64,000 nt of DNA from JAENVU01 sp038250905. GTDB lineage: Bacteria; Actinomycetota; Acidimicrobiia; IMCC26256; JAENVU01. This document shows positions 8,176-17,474 of the stretch, in pieces. The translations under genes and the position numbers were made by a program. How positions within the stretch are numbered: the stretch's first letter is position 1; each line of letters begins with the position of its first letter. The notes below the pieces were generated by a model that ran no database searches, had not been told where the DNA came from, and saw nothing but the letters and a program-made list of their open reading frames with translations. The stretch covers positions 36,484-100,483 of the forward strand of contig JBBSBV010000012.1 in assembly GCA_038250905.1 (NCBI GenBank). Reading direction: 5' to 3'.

Positions 8176-10194
8176 TCAGAGGACGTCGTCGAGGGCCGCG
8201 GTGAACGCGTCCGGATCGTCGATCGGTGCCCGGCACGCGAAGTGCTCGCACACGTACACGACGGTGGATCCGGTATACGGCCGGTCGGCGACGAGCGGTG
8301 TGAGTTCGGCGCCGGAACCATCGGCGCTGCGTACCCCGACACCGGAAGCAGCGGGACGGCGCGCCCATTCCGTGGTGTACGCGCGATCGGGACCGATCAC
8401 CGCCACCTCCACGGCCGGAGTCAACGCCCGCTCGTAGGCGCCGAGCATCATCCCGAACGATGTCGGGTACTGCGTCATGGCCGGGCCCAACCGGGCGAGG
8501 AGCCGCCGGGTTCCCACAGCCAGTGCGTCGTCGCCGGTCACCGCGGCGAGTCGGAGCAGCGCATCCGCCGCGAGTGAGTTCTCCGACGGCGTCGCGTTGT
8601 CGAAGAAGTCCTGGGGTCGCACGATCAGCGCCTCGGCGTCCGCGCCGGTGGTGAAGAAACCACCGCTCTCGGGATCGGAGAACAGTCGCAACATCTCGTG
8701 GGCGAGTTCGACGGCCTCGGCCAACCAGGCGACGTCGTCGAACTCCGCCATCGTCACCAGGGCGCCGATCAGTGCGGCGTAGTCCTCCGCGTAGGCGAGG
8801 TGCCGGGCTCCGCCATCGGCCTGCCATGACCGCAGTACCCGCCCCTCGGATCGCAACTCCGAGAGAAGGAACGTGAGGTTCGTCCGCGCCGCGTCCATCC
8901 AGTCGGTGCGCTCGAACGCGGCCGCGGCCTCGATGAGCGAGCGGGTGAACATCGCGTTCCAGGCGGTGAGCACCTTGTCGTCGAGACCGGGACGGACTCG
9001 AGCGTTCCGGCGGGCGAGCAGGAGGGGCGCGGCCTCACGAACGGAGGCCGGCGTCGGACGCGCTCGGTCCGACCGATACAGGATCGAACCCGAGTACCCG
9101 GTGTGCGGATCGGTGAAGTTCCCCGCTTCGGTGACGCCGAAGAACTCGCATACCGCGGCCGCGTGTTCGCCGCAGACGTCGGCGATCTCGGCGGGTGACC
9201 AGAGGTAGAACTTGCCCTCGATCCCCTCGGAATCAGCGTCCTCGGCCGAGAAGAACCCGCCGCCCGAGTGCCCCAGGTCCCGCAGGACGTATTCGACGGT
9301 CTCCTCCACGACCTCCTGGTAACGGGGGTTCCCGGTGGCGAGGTAACCGCGCAGGTACGCCCCGACGAGGAGGGCCTGGTCGTAGAGCATCTTCTCGAAG
9401 TGGGGGACGAGCCAGATCGCGTCGGTCGAGTAGCGGGCGAAGCCGCCACCGAGGTGGTCGTACATCCCGCCGGCCGCCATCGCGTCGAGTGTCGTCGTGA
9501 CCATGGAGAGCGCATCCGGGTCGCCGGTACGACGATGCGTGCGGAGGAGGAAGTCGAGCGTCATCGACGGCGGGAACTTCGGCGCCCGACCGAATCCGCC
9601 GTCGCGCGGATCGAACTGCTGGGCGACCGCGGCCGCGGCGTGATCGAGCACCCGGAACGCAAGGTCGGTGCCGTCGGAGTCGAGCGTGTCGCGCAGCGTG
9701 TTGCTCTCGATGGCCGCCTTGAGTTTGGCCGTCTGCTCGTCGACGTCGCTGCGCTGGTTGGTCCAGACGTCGTCGACGGCCTCGAGGATGCGCGGGAACC
9801 CGGGCATCCCTTGACGGTCGGCCGGGGGAAAATAGGTGCCGCCGTAGAAGGGCTCACCGGTGGGCGTGAGGAACACCGTCATCGGCCAGCCGCCCCGGCC
9901 GCTCAGCGCCTGCACGGCATCCATGTAGACCGCGTCGACGTCGGGCCGTTCCTCCCGGTCGACCTTGACGTTCACGAACAGCCGGTTCATCAATGCCGCG
10001 ATCTCGGGATCCTCGAACGACTCGTGAGCCATGACGTGGCACCAGTGGCACGCGGAGTACCCGACCGAGAGCAGGATCGGGCGGTCCTGGTCGCGGGCGG
10101 CGGCGAACGCCTCCGGCCCCCAGGGGTACCAGTCCACCGGGTTGTCGGCGTGCTGGCGGAGGTAGGGACTGGTTTCGCCGGCGAGTCGGTTCAC
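8176..10194 (-). CDS. DUF255 thioredoxin-domain protein (YyaL/SPATA20 family)
   Basis: A 672-residue protein of the conserved YyaL/spermatogenesis-associated-20 family. The N-terminus carries the family opener NRLAGETSPYLRQHADNPVDW and a thioredoxin-like domain with a C49-H-W-C52 redox pair. The rest is an (alpha/alpha)6-barrel-like region resembling glycoside hydrolase or N-acylglucosamine epimerase folds, including YDHLGGGFARYSTD and VPHFEKMLYDQALL. The biochemical role is unknown across the family. The GTG start at 10194 is preceded 7 nt upstream by TAACCT, whose first three bases are the stop codon of the upstream secernin-like gene. Confidence 0.88.
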   Translation of the reverse strand: MNRLAGETSPYLRQHADNPVDWYPWGPEAFAAARDQDRPILLSVGYSACHWCHVMAHESFEDPEIAALMNRLFVNVKVDREERPDVDAVYMDAVQALSGRGGWPMTVFLTPTGEPFYGGTYFPPADRQGMPGFPRILEAVDDVWTNQRSDVDEQTAKLKAAIESNTLRDTLDSDGTDLAFRVLDHAAAAVAQQFDPRDGGFGRAPKFPPSMTLDFLLRTHRRTGDPDALSMVTTTLDAMAAGGMYDHLGGGFARYSTDAIWLVPHFEKMLYDQALLVGAYLRGYLATGNPRYQEVVEETVEYVLRDLGHSGGGFFSAEDADSEGIEGKFYLWSPAEIADVCGEHAAAVCEFFGVTEAGNFTDPHTGYSGSILYRSDRARPTPASVREAAPLLLARRNARVRPGLDDKVLTAWNAMFTRSLIEAAAAFERTDWMDAARTNLTFLLSELRSEGRVLRSWQADGGARHLAYAEDYAALIGALVTMAEFDDVAWLAEAVELAHEMLRLFSDPESGGFFTTGADAEALIVRPQDFFDNATPSENSLAADALLRLAAVTGDDALAVGTRRLLARLGPAMTQYPTSFGMMLGAYERALTPAVEVAVIGPDRAYTTEWARRPAASGVGVRSADGSGAELTPLVADRPYTGSTVVYVCEHFACRAPIDDPDAFTAALDDVL

Positions 10195-10204
10195 GCGGCC
10201 GAGG

Positions 10205-11374
10205 TTAGACAGCGAGCGCGGTCAGAGCGGCGTCCACGCTGATGAACGCGACGTCGACGAACGCGCGCTGTGCGTCGCGGTCGTCGGCAGCGATCGAGTC
10301 GGCCATCGCCCACAGTTCGGCTTCCACCGGCGCGAGACGCGCGGAGATCCCGACCAGTGCATCGTCACTTGCCTCCGCGCGGTCTCGCAGCGCGGCGAAG
10401 CGCGTCCAGGTGCCAGGATCGGCGAGCGCGACCGGCACCCCGACCAACGGGAAGCACGGCACGTAGACGGAGACACACGGACTCCCCAACGCGCACCACG
10501 CCCGGATACCGGCGCCGGGCTCACGCGGCACCGCGACGACCATCGACGCGGTGGTCGCCTGGAACGAGCGCACGTGCATGCAGACCGAGACCCCGGTGTT
10601 GTCGGGGCCGGGCTCGTCCGGTATCGGAGCCGGACGTCCGGGCTCCGGCATCACCCGGGTGCCGTGATCACGGAGGGTCGCGAGGACCGACACCGGATCC
10701 ACCGGATCCCGGGCCACGCAGGCGCGGGTCGCGGCGAGTCTGTGGTCGGCAATCGACGTCGGGACGCGCGGATCGCGGAGCGTCTGGAAGTCGGTACCCG
10801 GTGAGAGATCCGTCGATCCGCGGGTCCAATCGGTCGCGAGCGAGATGCGGTTCGACATCGCCGCCCCGCCTGCATTCGGGCGTGCGGCCCACGTACGGTC
10901 GGCGGTTTCGAGGGTCCACGTGGTCGTGCGATCGGCGATGAGGAACGACGAGTCGTAGGGCTCGTCGTGGTCCTGCTCGCCGCTCCCACCCTGGCCGTAC
11001 TGCTCGAGGAGTCCCGTCATGACGGCGAGCGCCTCGTCGGCGGTCCGCGCCCGTTCGAGGCCGAGCCGGACCACATCCATCCCGAGGAGCGCCGGCGGGC
11101 GCGACCGCGGTCGGCTGGTGGTCCAGACCTTCTCGTTCCCGATGGCGACCCCGTGCTCGTTCACCCCGTGTTCGAGGCCCCAGAGCCACGTGGGCTGCGA
11201 GCCGACGAGCGCGTAGGCGCCGGTGTCGGGGAGTGAGAGGTACTGGGTCGAGAGGGTCGATCCCGCGGCCCGGGCCGGGAAGCTCCGCACGACCTGAGCT
11301 TCGGCGGGCGGCCGGTCGGAGTTCTTGGCAAAGATGAGGCCGCCGTCGCCGTGCACGCACAGGGTGTCGCACAT
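10205..11374 (-). CDS. Secernin-like C69-family hydrolase
   Basis: A 389-residue N-terminal-nucleophile hydrolase of the secernin/dipeptidase C69 group. The reading begins M-C-D-T-L, so Cys2 would become the catalytic N-terminal residue after Met removal. The nearby K-N-S-D-R and later NEHGVAIGNEKVW motifs are family hallmarks. Bacterial relatives are dipeptidases or amidases; the substrate here is unknown. The start lies 4 nt after the stop of the upstream metallopeptidase gene, so the two are probably co-transcribed and may both act in peptide breakdown. Confidence 0.82.
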   Translation of the reverse strand: MCDTLCVHGDGGLIFAKNSDRPPAEAQVVRSFPARAAGSTLSTQYLSLPDTGAYALVGSQPTWLWGLEHGVNEHGVAIGNEKVWTTSRPRSRPPALLGMDVVRLGLERARTADEALAVMTGLLEQYGQGGSGEQDHDEPYDSSFLIADRTTTWTLETADRTWAARPNAGGAAMSNRISLATDWTRGSTDLSPGTDFQTLRDPRVPTSIADHRLAATRACVARDPVDPVSVLATLRDHGTRVMPEPGRPAPIPDEPGPDNTGVSVCMHVRSFQATTASMVVAVPREPGAGIRAWCALGSPCVSVYVPCFPLVGVPVALADPGTWTRFAALRDRAEASDDALVGISARLAPVEAELWAMADSIAADDRDAQRAFVDVAFISVDAALTALAV

Positions 11375-11378
11375 GACG

Positions 11379-12962
11379 TCAGCCGGCGGTCAACGAGCGG
11401 ATCTCGGCTGCGAATGCGTCGACCCCGAGTGGTCGGCCGGTGGCCGACTCGATCAGTTCGTCCCAGCGGACGCTCCAGCCCGGGCGGAACACGGCGTCCG
11501 CGAGGAATCGGCCCGCGTCCGGGCGACCGACGATGCCTCCGAACCGATCGCCCAGCGTCGCCTGGAGTTGCGAGGCGACCATCTCCCCGAGCAGGTAGTT
11601 CTGGTAATAGACCGGCGCCAACGCGATATGGATCTTGGCGGCCCAGTCGGGGGCATCACGACCGTCGGGGCGGGTCAACCCCTGGAACCGTTCGACGAGG
11701 TCCCACCACAGCCGGTCGAGATCGGCGTCGGGATCGGCGTAGAGACTGCGCTCGAAGTGGGTCATCACCAGGACCCACCGGGCGAAGACGAGCAGCATGG
11801 TCAGCCGGCGGTGGGCGAGGGCCGGAGCCGCCGCGGTGACCGTGTCGTGGGGGACACCGGCGATCAGCTCCAACCATTCGGGATCGAGGGGCAGCCGGCC
11901 GAAGAGCATGGCGATGCCCTCGGTGGTGAGCGGATGCATCGTACGGATCGACCACGGCAGGTCGGCGTCGACCCCGGTGTCGTAGACGGCATGGCCGAAC
12001 TCGTGCAGCATCGTCTCGGCCCAACGCGCGCCCGGGACGTTGTTGCACAAGACCCGCACGTCGCCCTCGCGGTCGACGTCGATGCAGAACGCGTGCTGGC
12101 TCTTCCCGCCCCGAGGCAACAGATCGCTGCGGACCAGGATGGGGTCGATGTCGAGGCCGATACCCGCATAGGTAGTGCGCGTGAGCGCGACGAGATCGGT
12201 ATCGGCGAACCATGCGTCGAGATCGACCGCACGACTCTCAGGTGCGCTCTGGAAGAAGGGGTCGTCGTAGTGCCACGGCCGCAGTTCCGCGACGGAGCAG
12301 CCGAATCGCTCGGCGCGCCGGCGGTCGTCGTCGGCCTTCCAGCCCGAGAAGGGTTCATCGGTCGCGGCCTCGACCGCCGCGAGCGTCTCCAGCAGCGCGT
12401 TCTCGTCCAGCTCCGATGTTTCCAGTGTGAGGGCGAAGTAGTCGCGCGCGCCGAGTTCCTGTGCGGCACGGTTCCGGAGCCGGGCCAGTTCGCGCACACC
12501 CTCGGCGACCTCGGCACCCACCTGCTTGGAGGCGAGATACGCGCGGCGTCGCAGGTCGGCGTCATCGGAGGTGCGCAGGATCTCGAGGATCGCATTGTCG
12601 TCCACCGCGGCCCCGTCGAGTGTGGGCCGGAACTCGTTGAAGACCCGGTCGATGCGGGCTTCGCCCCGCACCATCTCGTCACGGATCGACGCCGAGATCT
12701 GCTGCGGCGCCATCCGGTCGCGGAGGACAGCCGCCTGCCGGGCCGGACAACGCTCGGCCGGTTCGTCGGCCACGGTCGCGAGGGCTGCGTACATCGTCGG
12801 GTCCGCGAGGGCCTCGCGCAACGCGAGGTCCGCCGCGATGCGCTCCGCTTCGTTGGCATCGGACGTGTCGGTACTCGCGGTCCACCAGGCCTGGTTGGCG
12901 CGCCGATCCAATGGCGCCAGGCTGGCTGCGAAGCGTTCGATCTCGTCGACGGTGAGGGACAT
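11379..12962 (-). CDS. Zinc metallopeptidase, M2/M3-type gluzincin
   Basis: A 527-residue mostly helical peptidase. H320-E-F-G-H324 provides two zinc ligands and the catalytic Glu, and the downstream TTEGIAMLFGR segment supplies the likely third ligand Glu, as in the M2/M3/M32 superfamily. The overall length and the HEFGHAVYD context fit peptidyl-dipeptidase or oligopeptidase relatives. No signal peptide is present, so it probably acts on cytoplasmic peptides. ATG 12962 follows TACACT by exactly 6 nt, which suggests a leaderless message. It is the first gene of a pair with the secernin-like gene. Confidence 0.85.
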   Translation of the reverse strand: MSLTVDEIERFAASLAPLDRRANQAWWTASTDTSDANEAERIAADLALREALADPTMYAALATVADEPAERCPARQAAVLRDRMAPQQISASIRDEMVRGEARIDRVFNEFRPTLDGAAVDDNAILEILRTSDDADLRRRAYLASKQVGAEVAEGVRELARLRNRAAQELGARDYFALTLETSELDENALLETLAAVEAATDEPFSGWKADDDRRRAERFGCSVAELRPWHYDDPFFQSAPESRAVDLDAWFADTDLVALTRTTYAGIGLDIDPILVRSDLLPRGGKSQHAFCIDVDREGDVRVLCNNVPGARWAETMLHEFGHAVYDTGVDADLPWSIRTMHPLTTEGIAMLFGRLPLDPEWLELIAGVPHDTVTAAAPALAHRRLTMLLVFARWVLVMTHFERSLYADPDADLDRLWWDLVERFQGLTRPDGRDAPDWAAKIHIALAPVYYQNYLLGEMVASQLQATLGDRFGGIVGRPDAGRFLADAVFRPGWSVRWDELIESATGRPLGVDAFAAEIRSLTAG

Positions 12963-13008
12963 CGGTCGAGTGTAGGAGCGGGTCGCGGACGCCGCCGCCG
13001 CCGGTCGG

Positions 13009-13359
13009 CTACTCGAACCAGATGCGCTGGTACTCGCGGCTCATCGGGTGGGTGAGGAGCACGACGAGGACCACGGCAAACGCGAACGAGATGATCGTGG
13101 GGAACCCGAGCACCGCGGCGCCGGCTAGGGAGATCCAGATGCCCACGTTGAGGATCGCGGCGACGACGGCCACCCCGTAACCCCACTTCTTGTCGTTGGC
13201 GATTCCGAACCCGCCCGCGGCAAGGGCGACACCGAGGAGCACGAAGACCGCGTACCCGCCGCCGTCGATGAAAGCGAAGAACGCCTGGAAGTAGCAGAGC
13301 AGCGTGCCGTTGACGAGGGTCTGCGGCTGCGACTGATTCAGGAAGCGGTGGCGGTTCAC
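13009..13359 (-). CDS. Small membrane protein (116 aa)
   Basis: No named family recognised. Three hydrophobic segments are visible, at about residues 33-52, 60-80 and 85-103, with short polar ends. The GTG start at 13359 overlaps the rlmN stop as GTGA, which indicates translational coupling at the end of the mshD-rlmN operon. The tail (THPMSREYQRIWFE) is polar and probably cytoplasmic. The function is unknown. Confidence 0.68.
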   Translation of the reverse strand: MNRHRFLNQSQPQTLVNGTLLCYFQAFFAFIDGGGYAVFVLLGVALAAGGFGIANDKKWGYGVAVVAAILNVGIWISLAGAAVLGFPTIISFAFAVVLVVLLTHPMSREYQRIWFE

Positions 13360-14411
13360 CCGGGCATTCTGGTCGATGCCGGGGTGCCGTTCCCGGTCGC
13401 TCGGTCACGAAGCTGTCCGCAGGCGGCGTCGATATCGGTCCCGCGGTTCCGGCGGACGGTCGCGTTGAGTCCCTCTGCGTGCAGGTCGGCGGCGAAGGCG
13501 CGGATGCTCGCGCCGACCGGAGCGTGACCGGCGAAGGCCGCGGTCCGGTTCAACGGGATCAGGTTCACGTGGGCCCCCAGGGGGCCGAGCGGACGCAGCA
13601 GTTCGGCCAGGCGGAGGGCGTGGCGGGGTTGGTCGTTGACTCCTTCGATGCAGGCGTATTCGAAGGTGACGCGCCGGCCCCGGGCCTGGCCGTACTCGTG
13701 CGCCGCCGCGATCAGCTCGGTGAGCGGGTACCGGCGGTTCACCGGGATCATCGAACTCCGCAGGTCGTCGTCCGCGGCGTGGAGCGACACCGCGAGCGTG
13801 ACCGGAATCGCCTCGCCGGCCAGGCGTCGGATTCCCGGGACGATGCCGACGGTGGACACGGTGATCCGGCGGGCCGAGATCCCGAGGTCGCCATGCAGAC
13901 GTTCGATCGCCGTCCAGGTCGCGTCGTAGTTGGCCAGGGGTTCGCCCATGCCCATGAACACCACATTGGTGACGGGCTGGGGCGACTGGTGTGCAACCAC
14001 CAGGACCTGCTCCACGATCTCGCCCGCATCGAGCTGGCGTGTGAAGCCGGCCTGGCCGGTCGCGCAGAACGTGCACGCCATCGCGCACCCGGCCTGGGAC
14101 GAGACACAGACGGTGGCGCGCCCGGGCGAGAGCATCAGCACGGTCTCGATCTCGGCGCCGTCGGCGGTCGTGAACAGCCACTTGCGCGTCTGTTCGTGAT
14201 CGCCCCGTTGCTCGACGAGCGTCGTGAGGGTCGTGGGGAAGGCGGCCGTCAGCTCGTCGCGCAGCGTCGCCGGCAGGTTGGTCGCGGTCTCGAGTGGTCG
14301 ACGCTGCTTGTAGAGCGCGTCCCAGACCTGCTGGACCCGGTACCGCGGATGACCGTGCGCCGCCATCCACGTCTCGTACTCGGTGCGTGACGCGCCGTAG
14401 CGGGAACTCAT
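13356..14411 (-). CDS. rlmN: 23S rRNA/tRNA (adenine-C2)-methyltransferase RlmN
   Basis: A 351-residue radical SAM enzyme that methylates C2 of A2503 in 23S rRNA and A37 in some tRNAs. The radical SAM cluster motif is C109-x3-C113-x2-C116. MGMGEPLANYD and the ITVSTVGIVPGIRRLA segment match the family, and CIEGVNDQ is the region of the mechanistic Cys. The N-terminal helical RNA-binding domain is complete. The ATG overlaps the mshD stop as ATGA. Although the frame is open further upstream, homology starts here. Confidence 0.95.
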   Translation of the reverse strand: MSSRYGASRTEYETWMAAHGHPRYRVQQVWDALYKQRRPLETATNLPATLRDELTAAFPTTLTTLVEQRGDHEQTRKWLFTTADGAEIETVLMLSPGRATVCVSSQAGCAMACTFCATGQAGFTRQLDAGEIVEQVLVVAHQSPQPVTNVVFMGMGEPLANYDATWTAIERLHGDLGISARRITVSTVGIVPGIRRLAGEAIPVTLAVSLHAADDDLRSSMIPVNRRYPLTELIAAAHEYGQARGRRVTFEYACIEGVNDQPRHALRLAELLRPLGPLGAHVNLIPLNRTAAFAGHAPVGASIRAFAADLHAEGLNATVRRNRGTDIDAACGQLRDRATGNGTPASTRMPG

Positions 14412-15322
14412 GTGACATCCGATCCGGTGCGCATGGCGGTGTCGGTCCGCACGATCTCGAAGCCGAGCGCCACATAGAGCCCGAGTGCGGCGGTGTTCGA
14501 GGCGGCAACGTAGAGCTCGCCGGTGGGACACGAGCGTACGTCGGCCAGGTAGCGGAGACCGTCGACCACGAGGGCCCGGCCCAGTCCGAGTCCCTGCGCG
14601 TCCGGATCCACACCGATCACGAAGATCTCGCCGACGCGCCCCCGGTCGATGTGCACCTTGGTCCAGCAGAACCCGACGAGTTCGTCGGCCCGCCACGCGA
14701 GGAGGAAGCCTTCCGGGTCGAACCACGGTTCGGCCATGCGCCGGGCCAACACCTCGGCGATCCATCCGCCCTGGTCGGGATGGTTGAGGAAGGCGCGGTT
14801 GTTCACCCGGAGCCACGCCGCCTCGTCGGTCCCGGGCCGGAACGGGCGAGGCTCGATGCCGGGCGGCCACTGCGCCCGCTCCGTCAGCGGCAGCGGGACC
14901 TGCATCCGGTGTTGACGGCGGTCCACGAGGAATCCGGCGCTCGTGAGCGCGTGCAGCAGGGCGGGATCCGAGCCGGGCAACCACACCACCAGCTCGCCGG
15001 GCGGGAAGGCGGCGTGCTCTGCGTCCAGTGCGTGCTGCAGGACGGCGGTGATCGTGGTCGGCGCGGCATCCGGGACCGCGCCCAGGGAGAGATGGCGGTG
15101 GCGCGGCTGGAACGTGTCCGAGGGCGCGGTGATGGCCGCGACCGTGCCATCCGGGCTCGCCGTCAGCCGGATCGCCGGGTCGTCGGCCGCGCGCCCCGCG
15201 ACCGCCCACACGGCCTCGGGAAACGCCTCGTGGCCCGTTTCCCGGCGCGTGGCGTCGTCGATCGCCCGGAGTAGTCGGACCGATGCCGCCGCGGTCGGAT
15301 CGGTCGGAACGGGGGAGGCCAT
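14408..15322 (-). CDS. mshD: Mycothiol synthase MshD
   Basis: A 304-residue protein with two tandem GNAT domains. It acetylates the cysteinyl amine of Cys-GlcN-Ins to give mycothiol, the actinobacterial thiol that replaces glutathione. The C-terminal domain has the MshD-specific run NNRAFLNHPDQG, then WFDPEGFLLAWR, GFCWTKVH and the acetyl-CoA loop DPDAQGLGLGRALV. The N-terminal domain is more degenerate, as in the family. ATG 15322 is chosen by homology and by TAGCGT 8 nt upstream. It is the first gene of the mshD-rlmN-membrane protein operon and diverges from nth across 24 bp. Confidence 0.93.
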   Translation of the reverse strand: MASPVPTDPTAAASVRLLRAIDDATRRETGHEAFPEAVWAVAGRAADDPAIRLTASPDGTVAAITAPSDTFQPRHRHLSLGAVPDAAPTTITAVLQHALDAEHAAFPPGELVVWLPGSDPALLHALTSAGFLVDRRQHRMQVPLPLTERAQWPPGIEPRPFRPGTDEAAWLRVNNRAFLNHPDQGGWIAEVLARRMAEPWFDPEGFLLAWRADELVGFCWTKVHIDRGRVGEIFVIGVDPDAQGLGLGRALVVDGLRYLADVRSCPTGELYVAASNTAALGLYVALGFEIVRTDTAMRTGSDVT

Positions 15323-15330
15323 CGGGCGAG

Positions 15331-15340
15331 ACGCTACTTT
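15331..15340. promoter_or_regulatory. Bidirectional promoter core between mshD and nth
   Basis: Only 24 bp separate the two start codons. The minus-strand -10 TAGCGT (15336 down to 15331) and the plus-strand -10 TACTTT (15335-15340) share the central TA at 15335-15336. They lie 8 nt from the mshD ATG and 6 nt from the nth ATG, so both messages would be leaderless or nearly so. Confidence 0.55.
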
Positions 15341-15346
15341 CCTGCC

Positions 15347-16000
15347 ATGTCCCGACCGCGTGGAGCGAAAGCGCGAAGTGCGGTGGTCCTCACCCGCCTC
15401 GCCGACGAATACCCCGGCTCCGCACGCGACCTGTGTGCGTTGCGCCACGACAATCCGTTCCAGCTGCTCGGGGCCACGATCCTCTCGGCCCAGTGCACCG
15501 ACGAGATGGTGAACTCGGTCACGCCCACGCTCTTCGGCCGCTATCCGACGCCCGACGAACTCGCGACGGCCGATCCGGAGGAGGTCGAGCAGATCGTCCA
15601 TCCCACCGGCTTCTTCCGTCAGAAGACCAAGAGCCTCATCGGGATGGCCACCGCAGTCCGCGACCGGTTCGACGGTGAGGTCCCGTCCGCCCTCGAGGAT
15701 CTCGTCACGCTGCCCGGGGTCGGCCGCAAGACCGGCAACGTCCTGCGTTCGGTGGCCTTCGATCTGCCCGGCCTCCCGGTCGACACCCACGTCGGTCGGT
15801 TGTCGACCCGGCTCAAGCTCACGAACGAGACCGATCCGGTCAAGGTCGAACTCGATCTGAACGGACTCATCCCGCCCGAGGAACGTGGCGGATTCTCACT
15901 GCGGCTCATCCTCCACGGGCGGCGCACCTGCATCGCCCGGCGGCCCAAGTGCGACGACTGTCTCCTCGCCGACATCTGCCCATCGGCGGGCCGGCTGTGA
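15347..16000 (+). CDS. nth: Endonuclease III (DNA glycosylase/AP lyase)
   Basis: A 217-residue base-excision repair enzyme that removes oxidised pyrimidines and nicks the resulting AP site. The helix-hairpin-helix LPGVGRKTGNVL contains the Schiff-base Lys128. Asp146 in PVDTHVGR is the catalytic acid. Four cysteines in the pattern C195-x6-C202-x2-C205-x5-C211 bind the 4Fe-4S cluster. Length is normal for the family. TACTTT lies 6 nt before the ATG. The stop overlaps the GTG of the next gene. Confidence 0.95.
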   Translation: MSRPRGAKARSAVVLTRLADEYPGSARDLCALRHDNPFQLLGATILSAQCTDEMVNSVTPTLFGRYPTPDELATADPEEVEQIVHPTGFFRQKTKSLIGMATAVRDRFDGEVPSALEDLVTLPGVGRKTGNVLRSVAFDLPGLPVDTHVGRLSTRLKLTNETDPVKVELDLNGLIPPEERGGFSLRLILHGRRTCIARRPKCDDCLLADICPSAGRL

Positions 16001-17190
16001 ACGGCGTCGAGACGCGCGCCATCACCCGACCCGAACTCGGCGAGTTCTTCGAGATCCGGTGCCAGTCGTTCGGGCTGCCGCCGTCCGACCGTGACGACTG
16101 GCTCCGACGCATCGAGGCCGACGTGGATGCGGTGTGCCTCGGCTGTTTCGACGGTTCCCGCATGCTCGGCGCACTCCGTGTCCTCCCGGGCGGGCAGTGG
16201 TGGGTGCGCCGATCGCTCCCGATGGGCGGGGTCGCCGCGGTCGTCGTCCGACCCGAAGCACGCGGGCGGGGCGTGGCGCGCTCGCTGCTGCACGGCGCGC
16301 TCGACTGGATGCACACCGCCGGCATCGTGGTCAGCGCGCTCCATCCGGCATCCACCCGGGTCTACCGCAGTTCGGGCTGGGAGATCGCCGGCCGCGAAGG
16401 CGTTCTGCGGGTCCCGACCCGCAGCGTCGCCGCGATTCACCGCGGTGCCGATCTCGACGTGGCGCGGCTGGGCGTCGACGACCGGACCGCGATACGCGCG
16501 TGTTACGCAGACCTTGCGCAGCGAACCCACGGTGCGGTCGACCGATCGTCGTCGTACTGGCATCTCGTCGACGCGACCCTCGAATCGCCGGCCGCGTTCG
16601 TGTACGGCGTCCGTCAGGGCGATGAACTGCGCGGCTACGTGCGGTACGAGCAACTTCCGAGACGGGAATGGGGCTACCGGATCGCGGTACGGGAGGTGGT
16701 CGCGGCGGATCTCGACGTCGCCGCGTCGCTCTGGCGTTTCCTCGGCGGCCACGTGATGCAGTCGGAGTTCCTCGACGTGCCGGTCATCCTCGAGGACCAG
16801 CTGCTGCTCCTCCTCGACGAGCAGGACGTGCGGCTGCTCGGGGAGAACCGGTGGATGACGCGCGTCGTCGACCTCGCCGCGACGGTGGCCGGGCGTGGCT
16901 ACCTCACCGCGGCAGCCGACGCGCTCACCGTGGACGTCACCGATCCGTGGCCGGGTGGAGCGAGCGGAACCTGGCGACTCGAGGTGAGCGGGGAGACCGG
17001 ATACGCCCAGCCGACCACCGCCGACGCGTCCCTTCGGATCGACATCGGGGCGCTCAGCGCACTGATGATCGGACGGTTCACCGCCGAGCAGCTCCTGGCG
17101 TCCGGGCGGCTCCGGGGCGATCCGCACGATGCCCGGCGCCTCGGCGGGATGTTCACCGCACCGTTGCCGGTGCTCGCAGACGACTTCTGA
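15997..17190 (+). CDS. Eis-like GNAT-family N-acetyltransferase
   Basis: A 397-residue protein of the Eis (enhanced intracellular survival) family: an N-terminal GNAT domain (VAAVVVRPEARGRGVARSLL is the acetyl-CoA loop), a second degenerate GNAT domain and a C-terminal sterol-carrier-like domain ending in a free carboxylate (ADDF), as in the family. Known members acetylate aminoglycosides or protein/polyamine lysines; the natural substrate here is unknown. The GTG start at 15997 overlaps the nth stop (GTGA) and is preferred to the ATG at 15949. Y345-region residues typical of catalysis were not verified. Confidence 0.83.
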   Translation: MNGVETRAITRPELGEFFEIRCQSFGLPPSDRDDWLRRIEADVDAVCLGCFDGSRMLGALRVLPGGQWWVRRSLPMGGVAAVVVRPEARGRGVARSLLHGALDWMHTAGIVVSALHPASTRVYRSSGWEIAGREGVLRVPTRSVAAIHRGADLDVARLGVDDRTAIRACYADLAQRTHGAVDRSSSYWHLVDATLESPAAFVYGVRQGDELRGYVRYEQLPRREWGYRIAVREVVAADLDVAASLWRFLGGHVMQSEFLDVPVILEDQLLLLLDEQDVRLLGENRWMTRVVDLAATVAGRGYLTAAADALTVDVTDPWPGGASGTWRLEVSGETGYAQPTTADASLRIDIGALSALMIGRFTAEQLLASGRLRGDPHDARRLGGMFTAPLPVLADDF

Positions 17191-17226
17191 CCGGTCGCCG
17201 GACCCGAGTCTGCGAGACGAACCAGG

Positions 17227-17433
17227 TCAGACGCGCGCCGCGAGCGACTTGATCGCCCGGTCGACGGCCCGGCGCGCCATGATCAGGGCCCGCTCGGCGC
17301 TCTCGAGGTCACCGGCCACCCCGGAACCGTCCGTGCCCCGGTAGTGGTCACCGACCTCCACGATCCGCTCGGTGAGTTCCTCCAGCGATGATCGCAGCGT
17401 GCTCAGTTCGGCGTGGTCGGCGGAGATGGTCAC
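17227..17433 (-). CDS. Small hypothetical helical protein (68 aa)
   Basis: No family recognised. Two amphipathic helices are likely (ELSTLRSSLEELTERIVEVGDHYRG and GDLESAERALIMARRAVDRAIKSLAARV) with a short Gly-rich turn between them, which suggests a small antiparallel hairpin or coiled coil. The GTG start at 17433 points away from hisD. CAGGCT lies 6 nt before it, a possible but imperfect -10. The gene is plausible from its amphipathic pattern rather than from homology. Confidence 0.5.
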   Translation of the reverse strand: MTISADHAELSTLRSSLEELTERIVEVGDHYRGTDGSGVAGDLESAERALIMARRAVDRAIKSLAARV

Positions 17434-17474
17434 GGTTCGAGCCTGACAACCCGCGCGGGTCGGTGCAACTCGTC

